DNA of 64,000 nucleotides from an uncultured Eubacteriales bacterium (GTDB lineage: Bacteria; Bacillota; Clostridia; Oscillospirales; UBA644). Positions 25,641 to 33,577 of the stretch are shown here, piece by piece. The stretch lies in NCBI GenBank assembly GCA_900547165.1, contig URFZ01000002.1:62001-126000 (forward strand). The letters are read 5' to 3'. The first letter of the stretch is position 1; each line of letters opens with the position of its first letter. Under the pieces are notes generated by a model, which saw only the letters and a list, made by a program, of their open reading frames with translations, did not search any database and was not told where the DNA came from. A program made the position numbers and the translations under genes.

Positions 25641-25669
25641 ATTGCACAGAAAACAACAGGGGTGATGAG

Positions 25670-25987
25670 ATGGTATTTCAACTCGGTTCGGCGCTGCTTG
25701 ATGCGTGCGTGCTTGCCGTTTTGTCCGACGGGGACACTTACGGTTATGTTCTGACGCAGAAAGTCAGACAGGTCATCGATATTTCGGAATCGACGCTTTA
25801 TCCTGTTCTGCGGCGATTGCAAAAGGACGGTTCTCTGACCACATACGACGTGCCTTTCGGCGGGCGCAACAGACGTTATTACCGCATAACGGAACAGGGG
25901 CTTGTAAAGTATCGCGAATATCTTGCGGCATGGAACGAATATAAAAAGAGCGTAGATAAGGTTTTGGGAGGAAAAAGCGATGAATAA
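25670..25987 (+). CDS. PadR-family transcriptional regulator
   Basis: 105-residue winged-helix DNA-binding protein. The opening LGSALLDACVLAVLSDGDTYGYVLTQKV, the recognition helix region ISESTLYPVLRRLQKDGSL, and the wing FGGRNRRYYRITEQGLVKYREY are standard for the short PadR subfamily. Members usually repress their own operon and respond to envelope-related or small-molecule signals. GGGGTGATGAG precedes the ATG. It overlaps the DUF1700 gene by 8 bases, the classic PadR-DUF1700-DUF4097 arrangement. Confidence 0.93.
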   Translation: MVFQLGSALLDACVLAVLSDGDTYGYVLTQKVRQVIDISESTLYPVLRRLQKDGSLTTYDVPFGGRNRRYYRITEQGLVKYREYLAAWNEYKKSVDKVLGGKSDE

Positions 25988-26537
25988 GAATGAATTTCTT
26001 CGCATATTGAGAGAAAATCTGAACGGGTTGCCCGCAGATGAAGCGGAAAGTGCCGTCAGATACTATTCGGAGTACATTGATGATGCGGGCGGCTCGGTTG
26101 CGGTTTTTGAAGAACTCGGCGACCCTGCGGAACTCGCGAAAAAAATCAGAAACGACGGTCAGCCGAAAGACGGCGTTGAAAAAGAGCCTGCTTCGTCTGC
26201 CGAAAAGAAATCAAAAATGCCGATTTGGGCAAAGATACTTATAACCGTATTGACTTTTCCGTTCTGGATAGGACCTGTTGCCGCAGTCTTCGGCATAACG
26301 GTCGCGTTTGTTTCGGTTGCCGCAGGTTTTCTGCTCGGCGGAGCTGCGGCGTTCGGCAGCGGAATATATTTCGCTTTCCAAGACGTTGCGTCGGGGCTGC
26401 TCTGCTCGGGTTCGGGGCTTTTGCTGGTCGGACTCGGCGGTCTTATCGGCGTGGGAATGTTTTATGTCTGCAAATATGAGGGTATAGGCGTTTACAAACT
26501 GTGCCGCCTGATATTCACGAACGGGGGTAAAAAATAA
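25980..26537 (+). CDS. DUF1700-family membrane protein
   Basis: 185 residues. The cytoplasmic N-terminal domain MNKNEFLRILRENLNGLPADEAESAVRYYSEYIDDA ending ELGDPAELAKKIRNDGQ is the HAAS-like helical signature of DUF1700. A charged linker leads to about three or four glycine-rich hydrophobic segments (KILITVLTFPFWIGPVAAVFG, FVSVAAGFLLGGAAAFG, LLLVGLGGLIGVG). Partner of the adjacent PadR regulator and of the DUF4097 protein; the module is thought to act in envelope stress sensing, but no biochemical role is known. Stop and next start overlap (TAATG). Confidence 0.9.
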   Translation: MNKNEFLRILRENLNGLPADEAESAVRYYSEYIDDAGGSVAVFEELGDPAELAKKIRNDGQPKDGVEKEPASSAEKKSKMPIWAKILITVLTFPFWIGPVAAVFGITVAFVSVAAGFLLGGAAAFGSGIYFAFQDVASGLLCSGSGLLLVGLGGLIGVGMFYVCKYEGIGVYKLCRLIFTNGGKK

Positions 26538-27406
26538 TGAAAGCATTTGCCAAAATTCTGATAATATCCGCTTGTTTTGTGCTTGTCGGCGCAATAATCG
26601 CGGGCGTCGGTGTTGCTCTCGGCGCAAAAGGTTTTGTATTTGACCGTGGAGGGAAACTCATTACCGTCAAGGGTGAAGGCGTCGGCAGTTCTGTGGAAGC
26701 AGGCGAAAAACTTGAAGCGTTTTCGGAAGCAACGATAGACGTAAAATGCGGAAAAGTTATCGTTGAGGCGGGCAATGAATATTCGATAGAAATAAAATAT
26801 TCCGCGGAAGAACTGAAACCGACGTATGCCGTCAAGAACGGAAAACTTGAAGTTACATCGCCGAACGGCGGGTTCTTTCTGAATTTCGGAATGTTTGATT
26901 TTGACAAAAACTATGTCAAAGTTATCGTTCCGAGTGACGCGCTTAAAAATCTTTCCGTTGACAGCAGTGCGGGCGAGGTCGATATTTTGGGACTTACAGG
27001 CACTTCCTACGGAAAAATCACGGTCAGAGCAAGTGCGGGCGGCATAGATATAGAAAATGTTTACGGCTTCGGAGAACTTAATGTGAAGTCGAGCGCGGGC
27101 GGCGTTGACCTTGAAGGCGTGACAGTAGGAAGCGCCGTTGTCAAATCAAGCGCGGGCAGTATTGAAATAAAGGATTTTGAGGGCAGCCTTGAAGCTGATT
27201 CGTCCGCGGGCGGCGTTGAAGTGTCCTTGCGCGACGGAGCATATTCGGACGCGAAGTATTCGGTTTCGCTGAAAGCGAGCGCGGGAAGTGTTGAAGTTGA
27301 CGGCAGGCACATAAAAGGCTCGGAATACTCTTTCGGAAGCGGAAGCAAATATATAATACACATTAAATCAAGTGCAGGCAGCGTAAAGTTCGACACGAAC
27401 AGATAG
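26537..27406 (+). CDS. DUF4097 beta-repeat protein
   Basis: 289 residues: one N-terminal membrane helix (ILIISACFVLVGAIIAGVGVALG), then an extracellular right-handed repeat domain. From about residue 130 the motif SSAG recurs about every 20 residues (DSSAGEV, ASAGGID, KSSAGGVDLEGV, KSSAGSIEI, DSSAGGVEV, KASAGSVEV, KSSAGSVKF), each marking a turn of a beta-solenoid typical of DUF4097 putative adhesins. Third gene of the PadR module, translationally coupled to DUF1700. Role probably at the cell surface; ligand unknown. Confidence 0.88.
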   Translation: MKAFAKILIISACFVLVGAIIAGVGVALGAKGFVFDRGGKLITVKGEGVGSSVEAGEKLEAFSEATIDVKCGKVIVEAGNEYSIEIKYSAEELKPTYAVKNGKLEVTSPNGGFFLNFGMFDFDKNYVKVIVPSDALKNLSVDSSAGEVDILGLTGTSYGKITVRASAGGIDIENVYGFGELNVKSSAGGVDLEGVTVGSAVVKSSAGSIEIKDFEGSLEADSSAGGVEVSLRDGAYSDAKYSVSLKASAGSVEVDGRHIKGSEYSFGSGSKYIIHIKSSAGSVKFDTNR

Positions 27407-27423
27407 AGATATACTTAACCAAA

Positions 27424-27473
27424 AAAATAGGAAAACGCGGAGAAAGGAAAGGCTTCGCGTTTTCCTATTTTTT
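27424..27473 (+). terminator. Terminator of the padR module
   Basis: AATAGGAAAACGCG pairs with CGCGTTTTCCTATT and runs into TTTT, just after the DUF4097 stop. The A-rich 5' flank would also serve the opposite strand. Confidence 0.85.
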
Positions 27474-27631
27474 ATGGTTGAAATACCGCAAAATTTATGA
27501 TATACTGAAAATACGATATAAAGTCTTTTAAATCGACAGAAAAACATATTTGTGTCGTTCCGTTTTGTTTCGGCTTCCTTTATAATAGAATCAAGAAACA
27601 GGGCATTGCCCAAAAAAGGAGACTGAACAAA

Positions 27632-27991
27632 ATGAACACAGACAAAATTTATGCGGAGCAGATTGCAAACGAATACGCACCCAAGGACACTTCAAAAGTG
27701 GTTGCATTAAAAAAACTTGACGCGAAAGCCAAACTTCCCGCAACCGTTTTCACTTATACGCTCGGAATAGTTTCCGCTCTTGTTTTCGGCACGGGAATGT
27801 GTCTTGCGATGAAAGTTATCGGCTCGGGCACGGTCGGGGCGGTCGTTCTCGGCGTTCTCGTCGGGGTTTTGGGGGTGCTCGGCATGGGCGTCAATTATCC
27901 CGCCTATAAAAGAATTTTGGCAAACGGTAAGAAAAAATACGCATTTGAAATTATGCAGCTTGCAAAGGAGATAAGCGAGAAACAGGAGTGA
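27632..27991 (+). CDS. Small two-TM membrane protein
   Basis: 119 residues: a polar N-terminus (KIYAEQIANEYAPKDTSKVVALKKLDAKAKLP), two hydrophobic helices (TVFTYTLGIVSALVFGTGMCLA and VGAVVLGVLVGVLGVLGMGVNYP) and a basic amphipathic tail ending ELIMQLAKEI-like. This small protein type is common in Clostridia next to TetR regulators, with no assigned function. AAAAGGAG precedes the ATG. It overlaps the next gene by 4 bases, so the three genes to 29497 form one operon with the regulator last. Confidence 0.65.
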   Translation: MNTDKIYAEQIANEYAPKDTSKVVALKKLDAKAKLPATVFTYTLGIVSALVFGTGMCLAMKVIGSGTVGAVVLGVLVGVLGVLGMGVNYPAYKRILANGKKKYAFEIMQLAKEISEKQE

Positions 27992-28911
27992 AAAAGGCAA
28001 AACAGATTTTGCTGCGGGCGGTTTTTCCGCCGAGACCCGTGGTGTTGATATTGCCGTCTTGCTCATTCGCCGCAACGATATTTGTTTTTGTTCGCGGGCT
28101 TGAAAAGACGGCGGCGGCATATCCCGTATTCTTTTTTGCGGCGTATTCGCTTATGATAGTTATCGCCGTTTTTCCGAAAACCATAAAAAGGCTCAGAACA
28201 TCGTTTCCCGAAGTTCTGAGCCGAAACGGGCTTTTCCGAAAAGTCGCTTCGACCGAAGTCGGCGACAGATACCTTCACGACCGCGCTTTTCGAGGAAGCG
28301 TCGGGGTCAGGTTCGGAATGACGACAAATCTGTTTTACTCTCTTTTCCGCGGGGTTGTCGGCATATTACATTCTTCCGTATGGTCGCTGTCTCTTGCCGC
28401 ATATTATCTTGTTCTCGGTCTTTTGCGGGCGCATCTTTCCCATGCATACAAAGTCCGCAACGAAAAAGGCGGACTGAAATATGAACGTAAATGCTATCGC
28501 AGTACCGCATGGCTCCTGTTTTTGCTGAATATCCCGATGGGCGGCATGACCGCGCTTATGGTTCTTACCGACAGCAGATTTTCCTATCCCGGATACGTTA
28601 TCTATCTTTCCGCGATATACACGTTTTACATTTCGACGGTCTCCGTTGTCAATCTTGTCAGATACAGAAAACTCGGAAGCCCCGTACTGTCCGCGGCCAA
28701 GGTTCTGAATGTAGTCGCCGCCATGATGTCCGTGCTCGGTCTTCAAACCGCGATGATTTCGCGCTTTTCTCCGACCGACCATGCGTATTTTGCGCGCACG
28801 ATGAACACCGTGACTGGTGCGGCGGTTTGTTTCGGCGTAATAGTTATCGCCGTTTTTATGCTTATCAAATCCCGCAAAACAAAATCGGAGGTATTCTCGA
28901 CTTATGAATAA
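27988..28911 (+). CDS. Polytopic membrane protein
   Basis: 307 residues with about eight hydrophobic segments in pairs (PSCSFAATIFVFVRGLE, YPVFFFAAYSLMIVIAVF, SLFRGVVGILHSSVWSLSLAAYYLVLGLL, TAWLLFLLNIPMGGMTALMVL, GYVIYLSAIYTFYISTVSVVNLV, GAAVCFGVIVIAVFMLI) and basic cytoplasmic loops. No transporter motif recognised. Start overlaps the previous stop (GTGAAAAA context, start GTG at 27988). Its stop overlaps the TetR start by 8 bases, so regulator and membrane proteins are co-expressed; the regulator may control this operon. Confidence 0.65.
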   Translation: MKKAKQILLRAVFPPRPVVLILPSCSFAATIFVFVRGLEKTAAAYPVFFFAAYSLMIVIAVFPKTIKRLRTSFPEVLSRNGLFRKVASTEVGDRYLHDRAFRGSVGVRFGMTTNLFYSLFRGVVGILHSSVWSLSLAAYYLVLGLLRAHLSHAYKVRNEKGGLKYERKCYRSTAWLLFLLNIPMGGMTALMVLTDSRFSYPGYVIYLSAIYTFYISTVSVVNLVRYRKLGSPVLSAAKVLNVVAAMMSVLGLQTAMISRFSPTDHAYFARTMNTVTGAAVCFGVIVIAVFMLIKSRKTKSEVFSTYE

Positions 28912-29497
28912 AAACGAGAGCAAATATTTCAATACCGCCGTAAAAATGGACGCGGCGCTTATGTCGCTTCTCGAAAAGAAAGATTTTGAATACATAACCG
29001 TAAAAGAAGTCTGCGCCGAAGCGGGAGTGAACCGCTCGACGTTTTATCTGCATTACGAAAACACCCGCGATTTGCTTGAAGAGAGCATAGAACTTATGCA
29101 GAAACGTTTTCTTTCATATTTCGAGCATGACGCCGCTGAGATGATAGGCAAGATAAAAACGTGTCCGCTTGACGAACTTATTCTTATAACGCCGGAATAT
29201 CTGACGCCTTATCTGACATATATAAACGAAAACAGACGCATTTACGCCGCGGCGATGTCACGCCCCGACACATTTGACTCGAACGGCGCATACCGTGCGA
29301 TGTTTCGGCACATTTTCGACCCCATTCTTGAACGGTTCAGAGTGCCTGTTGACGAACGTGAATATATGATGACGTTCTATCTTAACGGGATAGGCGCTGT
29401 TGTTTCATCATGGCTGAAAAACGGTTGTGCCGATTCGACGGATAAGTTGATGCGCGTTATATTGCGCTGTATTCCTGTATATAAAACCGAAAATTGA
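28904..29497 (+). CDS. TetR-family transcriptional regulator
   Basis: 197 residues. The N-terminal helix-turn-helix is textbook TetR: FEYITVKEVCAEAGVNRSTFYLHYENTRDLLEES, with the recognition helix NRSTFYLHY. The C-terminal helical domain (about 70-190) is the ligand/dimer region, ending ADSTDKLMRVILRCI, and resembles the TetR_C_7 group found in Firmicutes. Ligand unknown. Likely targets are its own operon (27632-29497), as its gene overlaps the membrane protein gene upstream, or the lipase gene 28 bases downstream. Confidence 0.88.
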   Translation: MNKNESKYFNTAVKMDAALMSLLEKKDFEYITVKEVCAEAGVNRSTFYLHYENTRDLLEESIELMQKRFLSYFEHDAAEMIGKIKTCPLDELILITPEYLTPYLTYINENRRIYAAAMSRPDTFDSNGAYRAMFRHIFDPILERFRVPVDEREYMMTFYLNGIGAVVSSWLKNGCADSTDKLMRVILRCIPVYKTEN

Positions 29498-29525
29498 TTC
29501 AAAAAAATATAAAGGTAAAGATAAT

Positions 29526-30374
29526 ATGAAAAAAGGACTTATTCTTGAAGGCGGCGCGATGCGCGGACTTTTTACGGCGGGTGTGCTTGACGTTTTGATG
29601 GAAAACGGCGTGACATTCGACGGCGCGGTCGGTGTTTCCGCAGGCGCGGCGTTCGGCTGCAACATAAAATCTCATCAGATAGGAAGGGTATTGCGGTACA
29701 ATACTCGGTTTTGCGCCGATAAACGCTATTGCGGCATGAGTTCTCTGCTTAAAACGGGGAATATATACAGCACGGATTTTTGTTATGGTGAAGTTCCTCT
29801 CAAATATGATCCTTTCGATTTTGAAACGTACAAAAAAGACCCTATGGAGTTCTATGTGGTCAGCACCGATGTTGAAACGGGAAAACCAGTTTATCACAAA
29901 TACACGGGTGAAGATGACAGCGGTTTTGACTGGATAAGGGCGTCCGCTTCCATGCCGCTTGTTTCGCAGATAGTCGAAATTGACGAACAAAAACTGCTTG
30001 ACGGCGGAATATCCGACTCAATACCCGTCGAATTTTTCGAAAGTCTCGGATATGACCGCAACGTTGCCGTTCTGACGCAGCCGAAAACATATCAAAAGAG
30101 CAAAAACAAAATGATGCCCCTGATAAAGATTAAATACCGCAAGTATCCGAAGTTTATCGAGACCGTCGCAAACAGACACATTATGTATAATGCCGAGACG
30201 GCGCTCGTTTCCGAAAAGGAACATAACGGTACTCTTTTTGTTATCCGTCCCGAAAGCCCGCTGCCCGTCGGGAGGGTTGAAAAAGACCCCGAAAAACTGA
30301 GAGAGGCTTACGAAATAGGCAGAAGCGCGATGAAAGAAAGGCTTGAAGACCTTTTGATATATCTGAACAAATAA
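29526..30374 (+). CDS. Patatin-like phospholipase (YjjU/RssA type)
   Basis: 282-residue cytosolic or membrane-associated acyl hydrolase. It opens LILEGGAMRGLFTAGVLDVL (oxyanion loop GGxxRG), has the nucleophile elbow GVSAGA with Ser38, and the dyad aspartate in LLDGGISDSIP (Asp159). Length and the LTQPKTYQKSK block match the YjjU-like bacterial patatins. Expected to cleave acyl esters of phospholipids. The ATG has a weak A/G-rich site (AAAGGTAAAG). A bidirectional terminator follows, separating it from the convergent minus-strand operon. Confidence 0.92.
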   Translation: MKKGLILEGGAMRGLFTAGVLDVLMENGVTFDGAVGVSAGAAFGCNIKSHQIGRVLRYNTRFCADKRYCGMSSLLKTGNIYSTDFCYGEVPLKYDPFDFETYKKDPMEFYVVSTDVETGKPVYHKYTGEDDSGFDWIRASASMPLVSQIVEIDEQKLLDGGISDSIPVEFFESLGYDRNVAVLTQPKTYQKSKNKMMPLIKIKYRKYPKFIETVANRHIMYNAETALVSEKEHNGTLFVIRPESPLPVGRVEKDPEKLREAYEIGRSAMKERLEDLLIYLNK

Positions 30375-30380
30375 TATAAA

Positions 30381-30415
30381 ATATGACCGCTGCGGAAAAA
30401 CCGTAACGGTCATAT
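30381..30415. terminator. Bidirectional terminator between convergent genes
   Basis: ATATGACCG pairs with CGGTCATAT; T-rich sequence follows on the plus strand and A-to-T-rich sequence on the minus. It sits 6 bases from both the patatin and GNAT stops. Confidence 0.8.
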
Positions 30416-30420
30416 TTGTT

Positions 30421-30855
30421 TTATCGGAAAGTTAATTCCATTTCAATCTCGTCTTCGTCGCGTCCCGTTTCAGAAAACCCGAGGTTTTCGTACAGTTTTT
30501 TCGCCACGGTCGCGCCCTCGACATAGCAGAGAGCGACTTTTTTGTATTTGCCGTCTTTTTTCATTTCGTCAAGTACAAGTTTTGCGGCTGTTTTGCCGAA
30601 CCCCTGCCCCTGAAACTTCTCGTCTATGAAAAGTTGGCTGAAAATATAGGCGTTTCGTTCGGGACTGTCGTAGAAAAGCCCCATGCCGACATACGTCTTA
30701 TCGTTGAGAATGAAAAAGGCTCTGCTTCTGTATTCGCGGTATGCATACGCTCTTGCCAAAAGAACGGTCTTATCCGCCACAAAATCTTTTTGCTCTTCGG
30801 AAACTTTGAGCGTGGTTCTCCAATTTTTGCCGTTGACGTCTTCTAACTTTATCAT
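30421..30855 (-). CDS. GNAT-family N-acetyltransferase
   Basis: 144 residues. The acetyl-CoA pyrophosphate loop is in FIDEKFQGQGFGKTAAKLVLDEMKKDG (Q/RxxGxG/A as QGQGFG), preceded by the core strands FFILNDKTYVGMGLFYDSPE and followed by the strand-helix YKKVALCYVEGATVAKKLYENLGF ending in the family's usual LGFxxTG. Closest in style to SpeG-like/diamine acetyltransferases, but the substrate cannot be told. It lies 8 bases after the UPF0210 gene and ends the long minus-strand operon. Confidence 0.9.
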   Translation of the reverse strand: MIKLEDVNGKNWRTTLKVSEEQKDFVADKTVLLARAYAYREYRSRAFFILNDKTYVGMGLFYDSPERNAYIFSQLFIDEKFQGQGFGKTAAKLVLDEMKKDGKYKKVALCYVEGATVAKKLYENLGFSETGRDEDEIEMELTFR

Positions 30856-30863
30856 AATTCGTT

Positions 30864-32228
30864 TTAGTTCTTAAAACTGTGTATCGGCGCGGGAATCCTG
30901 CCCTCACGCGAAACGAACGCTTCGCAGGAGGCTTTGTTGACGGGCATCACGGGCGCATAGCCGAGAAGTCCTCCGAATTCGACCGTGTCGCCTACGTCTT
31001 TGCCTATTACGGGAATAACGCGAACCGCAGTTGTTTTCTGATTTATCATTCCTATCGCGGCTTCGTCCGCAATAATTCCCGATATTGTCGCCGCCGATGT
31101 ATTGCCCGGAATGGCTATCATGTCAAGCCCTACGGAGCAAACGCAGGTCATCGCTTCAAGTTTTTCTATTGTCAGATATCCCGCCGTTACAGCGTCTATC
31201 ATGCCCTGATCTTCGCTGACGGGAATAAACGCGCCGCTGAGACCACCAACATAGGAAGACGCCATAACACCGCCTTTTTTGACTTGGTCGTTGAGCAACG
31301 CGAGCGCCGCCGTTGTGCCGGGCGCGCCGACGCTTTCAAGCCCTATTTCTTCAAGTATCTGCGCCACGCTGTCTCCCACGGCAGGAGTGGGCGCGAGCGA
31401 CAGGTCGATTATTCCGAACGGAACGCAGAGCCGTTTTGACGCTTCCTGTGCCACAAGTTGTCCGACGCGGGTTATCTTGAACGCAGTCTTTTTAATCGTT
31501 TCGCAAAGTGTTTCAAAGCCCTGCCCGCGAACTTTTTCAAGCGCACATTTTACAACTCCGGGGCCGCTGACGCCCACGTTGATTATCGCGTCCGCTTCCG
31601 TAACGCCGTGGAAAGCCCCCGCCATGAACGGGTTATCGTCGGGTGCGTTGCAGAACACAACGAGTTTTGCACAGCCGAGGCTGTCGTTTTCCTTTGTCTT
31701 TTCCGCTGTTTTAAGCACAACTTCACCCATGGTTTTGACCGCGTCCATGTTTATGCCCGTTTTCGTCGAGCCGACATTGACCGACGAGCAGACGAGTTCC
31801 GTTTGCGCCAAAGCGTCGGGAATGGATTCCATAAGCAACTTGTCCGCAGGTGTCATGCCTTTTGAAACAAGTGCCGAAAATCCGCCGATGAAGTTGACCC
31901 CGACTGTTTTTGCCGCTCTGTCAAGCGTTTTCGCTATCGCAACAAAATCATCTGTCGTTTTGCAGCAGCCCGCGCCGATAAGCGCAATGGGTGTGACCGA
32001 TATTCTTTTGTTTACTATGGGAATGCCGAACTCACGCTCTATCTCTTCTCCGACAGAGACGAGGTTTTTTGCCTTGCCTGTTATTTTAGCGTAAATCTTT
32101 TCGCAGACTTTTTCGACGTCTCCGTCGCAGCAGTCAAGCAGACTTATGCCCATGGTTATGGTTCTGACGTCGAGTTGCTGATGCTCGATCATCGAGTTTG
32201 TTTCGTTGACTTCGTATATGTTTATCAT
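30864..32228 (-). CDS. UPF0210/DUF711 (PFL-related) protein
   Basis: 454-residue conserved cytosolic protein. The opening INIYEVNETNSMIEHQQLDVRTITMGISLLDC and internal blocks AEREFGIPIVNKRISVTPI, MAGAFHGVTEADAIINVGVSGPG and CSVGLDMIAIPGNTSAATISGIIADEAAIGMIN mark the UPF0210 family, related to the pyruvate-formate-lyase fold by structure. No reaction is assigned. In many Firmicutes it sits next to an ACT-domain protein, as here (14 bases downstream of it), suggesting a shared, amino-acid-linked role; that is inference. Confidence 0.92.
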   Translation of the reverse strand: MINIYEVNETNSMIEHQQLDVRTITMGISLLDCCDGDVEKVCEKIYAKITGKAKNLVSVGEEIEREFGIPIVNKRISVTPIALIGAGCCKTTDDFVAIAKTLDRAAKTVGVNFIGGFSALVSKGMTPADKLLMESIPDALAQTELVCSSVNVGSTKTGINMDAVKTMGEVVLKTAEKTKENDSLGCAKLVVFCNAPDDNPFMAGAFHGVTEADAIINVGVSGPGVVKCALEKVRGQGFETLCETIKKTAFKITRVGQLVAQEASKRLCVPFGIIDLSLAPTPAVGDSVAQILEEIGLESVGAPGTTAALALLNDQVKKGGVMASSYVGGLSGAFIPVSEDQGMIDAVTAGYLTIEKLEAMTCVCSVGLDMIAIPGNTSAATISGIIADEAAIGMINQKTTAVRVIPVIGKDVGDTVEFGGLLGYAPVMPVNKASCEAFVSREGRIPAPIHSFKN

Positions 32229-32241
32229 CGCCGTCGCCCCG

Positions 32242-32514
32242 TCAGATCCTGTGCATCATTTCAAATATTTCTTCTTTTTGAGTGTGAACGACAACTCCCA
32301 TTTCTTTTCCTATATCGGAAAGAGAACTCTCTATCTCCGAAAAGCCCTTTGCCGCCGCCGAAAGATCGACTATCATCATCATGTTGAAATAGCCGTGAAC
32401 TATCGTTTGCGAAATGTCCAGGATGTTGACGTTGTTTTCAGAAAGGTATGTGCAGGTCTTTGCTATAATGCCTACGCTGTCCTTTCCGACGACCGTGATT
32501 ACCGCTTTGTTCAT
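32242..32514 (-). CDS. ACT-domain protein (UPF0237)
   Basis: 90-residue single ACT domain: KAVITVVGKDSVGIIAKTCTYLSENNVNILDISQTIVHGYFNMMMIVDL shows the beta-alpha-beta-beta-alpha-beta pattern, with the ligand-loop G(K/R)D-x-x-G-I. ACT domains usually bind amino acids and regulate a partner. The obvious partner is the UPF0210 protein encoded next. Its ATG overlaps the end of ispG by 4 bases, so it is translated with the isoprenoid operon. Confidence 0.93.
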   Translation of the reverse strand: MNKAVITVVGKDSVGIIAKTCTYLSENNVNILDISQTIVHGYFNMMMIVDLSAAAKGFSEIESSLSDIGKEMGVVVHTQKEEIFEMMHRI

Positions 32515-33572
32515 TTTTTTCCCTCTTTTACGATTTTTTCAATCTGCTCTTTTATAACTCCGAAGACTTCGTTTTCCGAGATGTCTTTTTTAACCGTTTT
32601 ACCGTCCTTGAACAGAACGTATTTGCCGTTTGCGCCCGTAACTCCGAAATCCGCTTCTCCGGCTTCTCCTATGCCGTTGACGACGCAGCCCATGACCGCT
32701 ATTTTTATCGGGGTCTCAATATCCGAAAATTCGTCTTCTATTCTCGTTGCAAGCGCCACCGAATCGACAGTTGTTCTTCCGCAGGTCGGACAGGAAATGA
32801 CCTCGATACCGCTTTTCCGAATCCCGAGCGAGCGCAAAAGCGTTTTTGCCGTTCTGACTTCTTCTACGGGATCCGCGGTCAGCGAGACCCGTATGGTGTC
32901 TCCTATGCCGTCAAGAAGCAATGCGCCTATTCCGACGGCGGATTTTACCGTCCCCGTGCGGAGCGTTCCCGCTTCGGTAACTCCGACGTGCAGAGGGTAA
33001 CCTCTGTCATTGTACTTTTCCGCAAACAGACGATATGCCGAGACCATAACGCGGACATCGGACGCTTTCATTGAGACCACGATGTCCTCAAACCCGCAGT
33101 TTTCAAGCAAACGGACGTTGTTGTATGCGCTCAAAGCAAGCGCTTCGGCGCAGGGGTGTCCGAACTTTGCAAGCAGGTCTTTTTCAAGGGAACCCGCATT
33201 GACACCGACGCGTATCGGAATATTCTTTTTGTAAGCTGCGTGCGCAACTTCTTTTATGTGTTCCGCGCCGATGTTGCCCGGATTTATCCGTATCTTGTCC
33301 GCGCCCGCTTCGATCGAGGCAAGTGCAAGACGGTAGTCGAAGTGTATGTCTGCGACAAGCGGGACGGATATTGCTTTTTTCAGGTCCGCGAACCGTTCCG
33401 CCGAAAGTCGGTCGGGAACAGATGCGCGTATTATCTGGCAGCCCTCTTTTTCCAATGCGAGAGCCTGCGCTTTCAGTTCGTCAAATCTTGTGAACGGCAC
33501 GTTCGTCATCGACTGTATCGAAACGCTGCCGTCGCCTATCGGAACATTTCCTATATAAAACTGCTTTTTCAT
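32511..33572 (-). CDS. ispG: 4-hydroxy-3-methylbut-2-enyl diphosphate synthase
   Basis: 353-residue [4Fe-4S] enzyme of the MEP isoprenoid pathway that reduces MEcPP to HMBPP. It opens QFYIGNVPIGDGSVSIQSMTNVPF, has a TIM-barrel half (DIHFDYRLALASIEAGADKIRINPGNIG), and the cluster cysteines in ISCPTCGRTTVD and IAVMGCVVNGIGEA. Two-domain bacterial form, no plant-type insert. It lies directly after rseP in an operon that also holds dxr, so two MEP steps are co-expressed. The next gene (ACT) overlaps its end. Confidence 0.96.
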   Translation of the reverse strand: MKKQFYIGNVPIGDGSVSIQSMTNVPFTRFDELKAQALALEKEGCQIIRASVPDRLSAERFADLKKAISVPLVADIHFDYRLALASIEAGADKIRINPGNIGAEHIKEVAHAAYKKNIPIRVGVNAGSLEKDLLAKFGHPCAEALALSAYNNVRLLENCGFEDIVVSMKASDVRVMVSAYRLFAEKYNDRGYPLHVGVTEAGTLRTGTVKSAVGIGALLLDGIGDTIRVSLTADPVEEVRTAKTLLRSLGIRKSGIEVISCPTCGRTTVDSVALATRIEDEFSDIETPIKIAVMGCVVNGIGEAGEADFGVTGANGKYVLFKDGKTVKKDISENEVFGVIKEQIEKIVKEGKK

Positions 33573-33577
33573 ATTGC

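Noticed and set aside
25619..25668. Possible transposon end or CRISPR-like AT repeat upstream of padR
   Set aside because: The TATAATATTATATGATGTATAAT stretch is explained by promoter boxes; there are no repeated units with spacers.
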